Source: Kofleriaceae bacterium
Lineage (GTDB): Bacteria; Myxococcota_A; Polyangia; Haliangiales; Haliangiaceae
DNA: 8,176 bases
Direction: 5' to 3'
NCBI GenBank assembly: GCA_024642805.1
Contig: JAHEAK010000211.1
Coordinates: 1-8,176 of the forward strand
In this document: positions 1 through 7,244 of the stretch, piece after piece
How positions within the stretch are numbered: the first letter of the stretch is position 1
How the letters are laid out: the number at the start of each line of letters is the position of its first letter
Made by a program: the position numbers and the translations under genes
The notes under the pieces: model-generated
The model's input: only the letters and a program-made list of their open reading frames with translations
What the model was told of the DNA's origin: nothing
Databases searched by the model: none

Positions 1-599
1 CGACCAAAGCTATCTGTGTGGGTCGCAATTACAAGGCGCATGTGGCTGAGCTCGGTCACACATTGCCCACCGAGCCGCTGATTTTCATGAAGCCGACAAG
101 TGCCTTGCGCGCGCCAGGGCAGAGCATCATGCGCCCAAGCGCCTACGAGCGCGTCGATCACGAGGGCGAACTGGCCATCGTTATGGCCAAGCGCGCCAGT
201 AATCTTCGCCCGGAGGAAGTCTTCGACTACATCCTTGGCTACACCTGTGCCAACGACATCACCGTGCGTGATTTGCAGAAGGAAGGCCCCTGGTTGCGTG
301 CCAAAGGCATGGACAGCTTCTTGCCGATTGGTCCTCGCATCGTCACTGACCTCGACCCGAGCGACCTGCGCCTGCAAGTGCGCGTCAACGGCGCAACCCG
401 CCAGGACTCTCGCACCTCGCACTTCATCTTTTCGATTCCGCACATTCTCGCCTACATCACCAAGGACATCTGCCTGGAGCCGCACGACCTGGTGCTGACA
501 GGCACCCCGGCCGGCGTGGGCAACTTGCGGGCGGGCGATTCGGTCGAAGTCGAGATCGAGGGCATCGGCGTGTTGCGCAATCCGGTCGAGGCGCGATGA
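1..599 (+). CDS. Fumarylacetoacetate hydrolase family protein (5' partial)
   Basis: This is the C-terminal catalytic fold of the FAA hydrolase family, the group of FAHD1/YcgM acylpyruvate hydrolases and related decarboxylases; cytosolic and metal-dependent. The frame is open to the left edge (codons begin at base 3, reading TKAICVGRNYKAH), so the GTG at 18 is an internal Val and the true start lies before the window. Visible hallmarks are VGRNYKAH, the HEGEL motif with two acidic metal ligands (Glu codons at 162 and 168), GYTCANDITVRD with the third ligand (Asp codon at 255), GPWLRAKGMDSFLPIGP, and the C-terminal TGTPAGVG and GIGVLRNPV blocks. The spacing between the second Glu and the Asp (29 residues) matches FAHD1. 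The stop is TGA at 597-599. The exact substrate cannot be read from the sequence. folK begins 34 nt downstream on the same strand, so the two may be co-transcribed. No damage is seen in the visible part. Confidence 0.93.
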   Translation, partial: TKAICVGRNYKAHVAELGHTLPTEPLIFMKPTSALRAPGQSIMRPSAYERVDHEGELAIVMAKRASNLRPEEVFDYILGYTCANDITVRDLQKEGPWLRAKGMDSFLPIGPRIVTDLDPSDLRLQVRVNGATRQDSRTSHFIFSIPHILAYITKDICLEPHDLVLTGTPAGVGNLRAGDSVEVEIEGIGVLRNPVEAR

Positions 600-633
600 A
601 GGCAGCGATGAAAGCAGCTGCGAAAGCCGGGCG

Positions 634-1164
634 ATGAAAGCCGGCCACTGGTTGCACGGCGAGCAGCTATTGCCGGATGTCGTGGTGGTCTCACTGGGCG
701 GCAATCTGGGCGGGGTGGAGGCGGTGCGCGCGCGCATGAGCGATGCCATCGATGGTTTGAGTGCCCACTGGGGCACGCCCTGCGTGTCGAATTTCTATCT
801 CAGTCAGGCGATTGGCCCGGTCGCCGATCAGCCCGATTTCGTCAATGCGGTGGCGGCCTGGCGTCCCTAGCCCGCGATAAACCCCGAAGCGGCGCTCTTC
901 GAGCTTCAGCGCCTGGAGCTTGCGGCCGGGCGCGAGCGCAGCACCGTGGGTGGACCGCGAACCCTGGATCTCGATCTCCTGCTGGTCGGCAGCGAGCATC
1001 GATCGCACGAAGCCCTGGTATTGCCACACCCGCGCATGCACGAGCGCGCCTTTGTCTTGCGACCCATGCAAGAACTTTTCGGAGACAGCGTGTCGTGGGA
1101 CCCTCCGCACTCTCTGAGCGAATACCTCGAAACGGTGCGCGAGCAGCGCTGTCAGGTCCTGTAG
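634..1164 (+). pseudogene. folK: folK (HPPK), interrupted by an in-frame TAG
   Basis: 6-Hydroxymethyl-7,8-dihydropterin pyrophosphokinase transfers pyrophosphate from ATP to the pterin, the step before dihydropteroate synthase in folate synthesis. The first part (634-867) has VVVVSLGGNLGG, a Q.DFVNAVA block and the usual N-terminal spacing. After a TAG at 868-870 the same frame stays open to 1164 and carries LFELQRLE, GRER, GGPRTLDLDLLL with the two catalytic Asp, and LPHPRMHERAFVL. Both halves together give 176 codons, a normal HPPK length. The stop lies between NAVA and the helix before the catalytic loop, so the 78-residue product alone would lack the active site. Between 858 and 885 another frame reads LASLARDKP without a stop; one missing C near 857-858 and one extra C in the CCCC run at 882-885 would restore a continuous protein. 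This could be real inactivation or sequence error. The Trp usual before GPRTLDLD is Gly here. The ATG at 634 is the only ATG in frame; its ribosome site is weak. Confidence 0.85.
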
Positions 1165-1216
1165 CGCAAGCCGTGTAGCGCCATTCCTGTAACGCGCGGG
1201 CTGCGCGCCTGGCTGC
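1165..1216. other. Convergent gene junction with short repeats and a weak hairpin
   Basis: This 52-nt spacer separates the 3' ends of folK (plus) and plsY (minus), where a bidirectional terminator might be expected. The octamer TGTAGCGC occurs at 1160-1167 and 1174-1181, with a one-mismatch version, TGTAACGC, at 1189-1196. A small GC stem can form (1194-1198 with 1204-1208, 5 bp, 5-nt loop), but no T-run follows on either strand, so an intrinsic terminator is not established. A spaced repeat or a protein site is equally possible. Confidence 0.3.
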
Positions 1217-1801
1217 TCAGACCTTGTTCTCTTGGCCCTGCAGAATGCGCAGGAGATTGCTGCGATGCTTGACGACGATGATCACCGCGCCGGCGATGCC
1301 CAGCTGCACCAAGGCCGGATCGCGATCGGCAATCCACAAGAGGAGTGGAAAGGCGACCGCCGCCGCCACCGAGCCAATGGAAGCCATGCGAAAGGCCGCG
1401 TATAGGGCCGCGAAGATGACCACACCGATGCCGGCCATGGCCGGGTCGATGACCAGGAACACGCCAAGCGAGGTCGCGACCCCTTTGCCGCCCTTGAAGC
1501 GCAACCAGATCGGATAGCAGTGACCAATGATGGTCGCCAGTGCCACCGCGGCCAGGAAGCTGACGCTCAGCTGCCCGCGGTGAAACAGGGTGCTGGCCAC
1601 GAATGTCGGTAGCGCGCCTTTGAGAGCGTCTAAGAGAAGTACTAAGACGCCGGTTTTCTTGCCCAGGCTGCGGGCTACGTTGGTTGCTCCGATGTTGCCG
1701 CTGCCGACGTTGCGAACATCGACGCCGCGTCGCTTGCCGATGAGATAGCCGAAAGGAATGGACCCGGACACATAGGCCGCTCCAACCAGCACGGCAGACA
1801 T
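1217..1801 (-). CDS. plsY: Glycerol-3-phosphate acyltransferase PlsY
   Basis: PlsY is the inner-membrane enzyme that moves the acyl group from acyl-phosphate (made by PlsX) to glycerol-3-phosphate, giving lysophosphatidate, the first step of phospholipid synthesis. The 194-residue protein has the three family motifs: SGSIPFGYLIGK near the N-terminus, NVGSGNIGATN at 31-41, and GHCYPIWLRFKGGKGVATSLG around 93-113, with the conserved KHRSNL near the end. Several hydrophobic segments (about 4-22, 51-72, 80-98, 112-135, 141-157, 165-178) fit a polytopic membrane protein. The ATG at 1801 is chosen because it puts the usual dozen residues before the first motif. A GTG at 1831, preceded by AGGT at 1841-1844, would add ten residues and overlap the helicase gene by 22 nt; it is a real alternative. 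With the ATG start the gene begins 8 nt after the helicase stop, so it is probably the last gene of the minus-strand operon. Confidence 0.95.
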   Translation of the reverse strand: MSAVLVGAAYVSGSIPFGYLIGKRRGVDVRNVGSGNIGATNVARSLGKKTGVLVLLLDALKGALPTFVASTLFHRGQLSVSFLAAVALATIIGHCYPIWLRFKGGKGVATSLGVFLVIDPAMAGIGVVIFAALYAAFRMASIGSVAAAVAFPLLLWIADRDPALVQLGIAGAVIIVVKHRSNLLRILQGQENKV

Positions 1802-1809
1802 GGCGTCAG

Positions 1810-3792
1810 TCACGAGCGAGCCTCTTGCCACCAGCGTCGCACCTGCTCGAGGGAGCTTGTGCGTCCCGTCTCGGGCAGGCTGTCCAAAAAGAAGCGTCCA
1901 TAGCGCTTGGTGACAATACGCGGATCGAGGACCGAGACAATGCCTCTGTCTTCTTTGTGGCGAATGAGACGACCGAATCCCTGCCGAAAGGCGATGACGG
2001 CGCGCGGCAGGAGGTAGGCGTCGAAAGAGGACAGGCCCTCGCTCTCCATGCGAGCCATGCGGGCCTCGTTGAGCGGGTCGGAGGGGACGTCAAAGGGCAG
2101 CTTGTCGATGATGACGTGGGACAGCGCCTTGCCCGGCACGTCCACACCCTCCCAAAAGCTGCTGGTGGCCAGCAAGACCGAGCGCGGGGTCTCGCGAAAA
2201 CTCTCGATCAGCGAAGTGCGTGGCGCTTGTCCCTGCACCCAGAGCGGCATGTCGATGAGCTTGGCGATCGCCTGTTGGCACTCGCGCAGCGCACGATAGC
2301 TGGTGAAGAGCACGAAGGCATGGCCGGCACTCAACTGCAAAAGCTCGGCGATGCGCTGGTGACGAAGCTGCAAACCCATGGCGTCGCGCGGATCCGGAAC
2401 ATCGCGAGGCAGGTAGAGCAGGCACTGCTTGCGATAGTCGAAGGGCGAACTCACGCGCAGCTCATCGGCTCGATCGGCGCCCAGGCCAAGGCGCTGTCGA
2501 ATGTGCTGAAAGCCGCCGCCCGCGCTCAAGGTGGCCGAGGTCAAGACCAGGCTGGTCACGCGACTGAGTAGCTCGCGCTCGAGGACCTCCTCGACGCCAA
2601 TGGGCGAGGCGTGCATCGCCACCGAGAGACCGCGCAGACGTCCCCAGAAGACAAAGTCGCCTTTGCCAAGCTCGCGGTCGGCGATGGCAGCCAGGTCGTT
2701 GCGAATGCCGGCACAGCGATTGGCCAGAATGCGCAGCTCCTCGGCCTTCTCTTCCTTCTCGTCGTCACGCAGACACTCGCTGCCAAGCTTGGCGTGCGCG
2801 TAGAGCTCTTCGAGTGCGGTATCGAGGGCGAGCCACAGCACCCGTAGCTGGTCGTCGATGAGATCCTCCGGCAGCGTGAAGCGCTCGCCCTCGCTCTGTT
2901 GGGCGACTCCGGCCAGGCGCCGTCGAACGCCCGCAAAGAAGCTCTGGGCGGCATTGGCGACGTCCGCGCTGCGCTCTTCACCACGGCGAGGCATCCACCG
3001 ACTGCGCTGTGGATTGGGGCTGTGCGCCAGGTGGTTGCGCATGTCGCGCAAGAGGTTCTCGATGCGGGTGCTCGAGATGTCGACGCCAAAGTGCTCGGTC
3101 ATGACCTCCTCAAGGCCATGCGCTTCATCGAAGATCACCGCCTCGTAGTCGGGCAGGACACGCGCGCCAGGACCCTCTTTGCGCAGCGCTAGATCGGCAA
3201 AGAAGAGATGGTGATTGACGACGACGATATCGGCGCGCTCGGCATGGCGTCTGGCCTTGGTGACGAAGCAAGTGTCGTAGTGCGGGCAGCGCGGACCCAG
3301 TCGCGACTCCGGCGTGGTGGTGACCTGGGCCCAGATATCAGCCTCTTCACCAATGGTCTCGAGCTCGGCGCGATCGCCGCTCTCGGTGCGGTGCGCCCAG
3401 TCCTCGATCTCCTGCCACTCCGCGCTGGTATCACCAGCCATGGTGTGGGCCGCGAACTTGCGCTTGCACAGGTAATTGCTGGTGCCCTTGAGCGTTGCCG
3501 CCACGAAGGGCGTGCTGCTCAGCTCCTGCAAGATGGGCAGGTCTTTGCGCACGAGCTGATCTTGCAGCGCGCGCGTTCCCGTGGACACGACGACTCGCAG
3601 TCCACTGGCGACCGCGGGCATGAGATAGGCAAGGCTCTTGCCGGTGCCAGTTCCGGCCTCGACGATGAGGCTGCTGCCATCTTGCAGCGCTTGTGCGACG
3701 GCTTGCGCCATGTCGGCCTGGGCTGGGCGGTCCTCATAGCCCAAGAGGCTGCTGTGCAGCGCTCCGCCGGGTTGGAAGAACTCTGAGATCAT
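1810..3792 (-). CDS. DinG/YoaA-family ATP-dependent DNA helicase
   Basis: A 660-residue XPD-like superfamily 2 helicase of the DinG/YoaA type, expected to unwind DNA 5'-3' in repair or replication-fork rescue. Motifs in order: Walker A VEAGTGTGKS (44-53), the Ia region VVVSTGTRALQDQL, the iron-sulfur region with Cys109, Cys169 and Cys175, VVNHHLFFAD, the DEAH box in VIFDEAHGLEEV (222-225), LTSATL (417-422), SSFWEGVDVPG (544-554), KLPFDVPSDP (564-573) and motif VI QGFGRLIRHKEDRG (604-617). The length is closer to YoaA (about 640) than to E. coli DinG (about 716). Only three of the four cluster cysteines common in YoaA are seen; the place of the second has SRLG with Arg164. The ATG at 3792 is 6 nt after the hisIE stop and has no clear Shine-Dalgarno, which suggests coupled translation. 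There is no exonuclease domain. The family is certain; DinG versus YoaA subfamily is not, so no symbol is given. Confidence 0.94.
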   Translation of the reverse strand: MISEFFQPGGALHSSLLGYEDRPAQADMAQAVAQALQDGSSLIVEAGTGTGKSLAYLMPAVASGLRVVVSTGTRALQDQLVRKDLPILQELSSTPFVAATLKGTSNYLCKRKFAAHTMAGDTSAEWQEIEDWAHRTESGDRAELETIGEEADIWAQVTTTPESRLGPRCPHYDTCFVTKARRHAERADIVVVNHHLFFADLALRKEGPGARVLPDYEAVIFDEAHGLEEVMTEHFGVDISSTRIENLLRDMRNHLAHSPNPQRSRWMPRRGEERSADVANAAQSFFAGVRRRLAGVAQQSEGERFTLPEDLIDDQLRVLWLALDTALEELYAHAKLGSECLRDDEKEEKAEELRILANRCAGIRNDLAAIADRELGKGDFVFWGRLRGLSVAMHASPIGVEEVLERELLSRVTSLVLTSATLSAGGGFQHIRQRLGLGADRADELRVSSPFDYRKQCLLYLPRDVPDPRDAMGLQLRHQRIAELLQLSAGHAFVLFTSYRALRECQQAIAKLIDMPLWVQGQAPRTSLIESFRETPRSVLLATSSFWEGVDVPGKALSHVIIDKLPFDVPSDPLNEARMARMESEGLSSFDAYLLPRAVIAFRQGFGRLIRHKEDRGIVSVLDPRIVTKRYGRFFLDSLPETGRTSSLEQVRRWWQEARS

Positions 3793-3798
3793 GGCCGT

Positions 3799-4484
3799 TT
3801 ACTTGGGGGCGCGCCCGGCCTTTTCGACGTGCCCGCCGACGCCGAAGCGCCGCTCGAACTCGGCCCACAAAAGCTCGGGAGCGAGGCCGCGCGCGCACCA
3901 ACCAACCAGCACATGAAAGAAGAGGTCGGCGGTCTCGTGCACCACCTTTGCCTCTTCGCCGCTAGCCAGGACCTCGAGGAGCTCGCCGCTCTCTTCGTGA
4001 ATCTTGGCTTCGATCTTGGGGAAGCCTTTGTCGAGCAGGGAACGCGTGTAGCTCGTGTCGGCGGCCGAGCCATCGCGACGGGCACACAAGACCTCATAGA
4101 GGCGATCGACGATGGCCGCTTTGGCACCGTCGGGCCCATCATCCTCAGCCTGCAGCGCTGGTGGCGTGTCGGCGGCCACTTGCTTGTAGAAGCAGGATCG
4201 AGCGCCGGTGTGGCAGGTTGGACCTGCAGGTCGGGCGCTGATCAGGATGGCATCGCTGTCACAATCGGTGCGCATCTCACACAGCTCGAGGGTGTTGCCG
4301 GAGCTCTCGCCCTTCTTCCACAAGCTCTGTCGCGAGCGCGAGTAGAAGTGCACGATGCCGGTGCGCAGCGTGGCATCGAGGGCCTCGCGGTTCATCCAGG
4401 CCAGCATCAGCACGGCTTGTGAGCTCTGGTCCTGCACGATCGCAGGCACCAGGCCGCGCTCATCCCATTTGATTTCTAGTTGGC

Positions 4485-4488
<4 letters not shown>
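3799..4488 (-). CDS. hisIE: Bifunctional HisIE: phosphoribosyl-AMP cyclohydrolase / phosphoribosyl-ATP pyrophosphatase
   Basis: Carries out steps two and three of histidine synthesis in the cytosol: the C-terminal HisE domain removes pyrophosphate from PR-ATP, and the N-terminal HisI domain opens the purine ring of PR-AMP. HisI (about 1-105) shows VLMLAWMN, YSRSRQSLWKKGESSGN (49-65), the metal motif DCDSD (75-79) and the zinc cysteines Cys76, Cys92 and Cys99 (GPTCHTGARSCF). HisE (about 122-215) shows SYTRSLLDKG, KIEAKIHEESGEL and HETADLFFHVLV. The length of 229 residues is normal for the fusion. The ATG at 4488 overlaps the hisF stop as ATGA (4 nt), indicating translational coupling. A longer open frame runs back to 4785, but that part is an Arg-rich out-of-frame reading of hisF. 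The N-terminus MSQLEIKWDERGLVPAIVQD fits HisI well. Confidence 0.97.
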
Positions 4489-5255
<767 letters not shown>

Positions 5256-5261
5256 GGTCGG

Positions 5262-5975
5262 TTAGCGCGCGGCCTCGATGGCCTCGGCCAGGGTGAAGTG
5301 CTGATCGTAGATGGCACGGCCACAGACGGCCATCTCGATACCGGCCTGCGTCAGCGCGCGAATGTCGTCCAGGCTACCAATGCCTCCCGATGCAATGACC
5401 GGGATGTGGCAGGCCTTGGCCAGCTCGCGGGTGTGGCTGAGGTCAGGGCCCTGGTGGGTGCCATCGCGGGCGACGTCAGTGTAGAGCAAGGCGTAGGCGC
5501 CCCAATCGGCGGCGCGCTTGCCAAGCTCCATGGCGCTCACGCTGCTGGTCTCCACCCAGCCCTCGACGGCGACCATGCCGGCCTTGGCATCGACCGCGAC
5601 AATGACCTGCCCCGGATGTTCGCGACACGCACGCTGCACGAACTCGGGAGACTTGATGGCTGCCGTGCCCAGGACCGCGAAGCTAGCGCCGTCGGCAAAG
5701 CAGCGCTCGAGGGCCGCATGATCGCGAATGCCACCGCCCACTTGCACGGGCACGGAGCTCTGCGAACAAATCTCAGAAACGATCGCAGAATGCTGCCTGG
5801 CGCCGGCAAAGGCGCCATCGAGATCGACCACGTGAATCCGCTCGGCACCCTGAGCGATGAAGCCAGCAATGAGCTGCACGGGATTGTCGCTGTAGACGGT
5901 GGCCTGTTCGCGAATGCCCTTGCTGAGGCGCACGGCTTTGCCCTCGAGGAGGTCGATGGCCGGAATGACTAGCAT
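5262..5975 (-). CDS. hisA: ProFAR isomerase HisA
   Basis: 1-(5-Phosphoribosyl)-5-[(5-phosphoribosylamino)methylideneamino]imidazole-4-carboxamide isomerase makes PRFAR, the HisF substrate, by an Amadori rearrangement. It is a (beta/alpha)8 barrel of 237 residues, homologous to HisF. The general acid/base pair is at Asp8 (IPAIDLLEGKAVRL) and Asp129 (IVAVDAK), the usual positions. Glycine-rich phosphate sites appear at VQVGGGIRD (77-85) and VIASGGIGS (193-201), and the second-half loop is LLYTDVARDGTHQGPD (163-178). In histidine-only enzymes the Trp in the loop after Asp129 (here VEGW, residue 140) is expected, so I see no sign of the dual HisA/TrpF enzyme PriA. The ATG at 5975 has GAGGAA 9 nt upstream (5985-5990), inside the end of hisH, which it overlaps by 7 nt. 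Confidence 0.98.
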   Translation of the reverse strand: MLVIPAIDLLEGKAVRLSKGIREQATVYSDNPVQLIAGFIAQGAERIHVVDLDGAFAGARQHSAIVSEICSQSSVPVQVGGGIRDHAALERCFADGASFAVLGTAAIKSPEFVQRACREHPGQVIVAVDAKAGMVAVEGWVETSSVSAMELGKRAADWGAYALLYTDVARDGTHQGPDLSHTRELAKACHIPVIASGGIGSLDDIRALTQAGIEMAVCGRAIYDQHFTLAEAIEAAR

Positions 5976-6592
5976 GTGACGAAGTTCCTCAAGAGCTGCA
6001 ACCCTGCACCCTGGCTCTTCTCGGGATGAAACTGGCAGGCGAAGATGTTGTCCTGGCGAAGAGCGGCGGCGAAGGAGCCACCATAGTCACAGCGTAAGGC
6101 GATGGCATCTTCGTTGGCGGGCAGGGCGTAGTAGGAGTGTGTGAAGTAGAAGTAGCTGCGCTCGGGAATGCCAGCCATGAGCAGCTCGGGCTTTGCGTGC
6201 AGGATCTGATTCCAACCCATGTGCGGCACCTTGCCGACCGAGGGCGCAAAACGCTTCACGGCCCCCTTCAAGATGGCAAGGCCAGCCTCTTCGGGGCTCT
6301 CCTCACTGCTCTCGAGCAAGATCTGCATCCCGAGGCAAATTCCGAAATAGGGTCGCCCGGCGGCCACGAACTCGGCGATGGCCTGATCGAGACCCTGACT
6401 GCGCAGGTTGCTCATGCAATCGCCGAATGCACCTTGCCCGGGCACGACGATGCGGTCGGCCTTGCGCACCACTTCTGGATCCGAGGTGAAGCTCGGCTGG
6501 CCGCCCGCGGCAAGTAGCGCTCGCTGCACCGATCGCAGGTTGCCCGAGCCGGAATCGATCACCGCGATCTGCACGCGCAGTACATAGCACAC
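5969..6592 (-). CDS. hisH: Imidazole glycerol phosphate synthase, glutamine amidotransferase subunit HisH
   Basis: The class I glutaminase partner of HisF; it hydrolyses glutamine and passes ammonia through the HisF barrel. The catalytic triad is visible: the nucleophile Cys86 in YFGICLGMQ, and His189 and Glu191 in CQFHPEKS (numbered from the GTG at 6592). Other family blocks are GSGNLRSVQRAL, VVPGQGAFGDCM (oxyanion region) and KVPHMGWNQI. The length is 207 residues, close to the usual 200-210. Start choice: the GTG at 6592 has AGGGG 8 nt upstream; an in-frame GTG at 6574 gives MQIAVIDSGSGNLRSV, which matches the family N-terminus better but has no Shine-Dalgarno. There is no ATG start in frame. 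The gene lies 23 nt after hisB and its TAG stop overlaps the start of hisA. Confidence 0.97.
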   Translation of the reverse strand: MCYVLRVQIAVIDSGSGNLRSVQRALLAAGGQPSFTSDPEVVRKADRIVVPGQGAFGDCMSNLRSQGLDQAIAEFVAAGRPYFGICLGMQILLESSEESPEEAGLAILKGAVKRFAPSVGKVPHMGWNQILHAKPELLMAGIPERSYFYFTHSYYALPANEDAIALRCDYGGSFAAALRQDNIFACQFHPEKSQGAGLQLLRNFVTC

Positions 6593-6600
6593 TGCGCATG

Positions 6601-6605
6601 CCCCT
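6601..6605 (-). promoter_or_regulatory. Shine-Dalgarno candidate for hisH
   Basis: On the minus strand AGGGG lies 8 nt before the GTG at 6592, in the 23-nt gap after hisB. It supports the 6592 start over the GTG at 6574, although the family alignment favours the shorter form. Confidence 0.45.
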
Positions 6606-6615
6606 GGTCTGGCGC

Positions 6616-7215
<600 letters not shown>

Positions 7216-7221
7216 GGTTGT

Positions 7222-7227
7222 ACCTCT
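7222..7227 (-). promoter_or_regulatory. Shine-Dalgarno site of hisB
   Basis: AGAGGT on the minus strand lies 6 nt before the hisB ATG at 7215, within the 29-nt gap after the Hsp70-like gene. It is one of the clearest ribosome sites in the window and fixes the hisB start. The gap is too short to hold a full promoter of its own. Confidence 0.7.
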
Positions 7228-7244
7228 GGTCCTGCAAGTTCTGT

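Noticed and set aside
868..870. TAG in folK as pyrrolysine or programmed readthrough
   Set aside because: Nothing nearby supports recoding, HPPK has no such known use, and the site is a non-catalytic loop. A mutation or a sequence error is simpler.
1825..2571. A 248-codon plus-strand frame opposite the helicase gene
   Set aside because: It is antisense to the conserved C-terminal helicase motifs and has no domain signal.
7216..7244. Promoter or attenuator leader before hisB
   Set aside because: The 29-nt gap holds only a ribosome site. There is no His-codon run and no room for a leader peptide with alternative hairpins.
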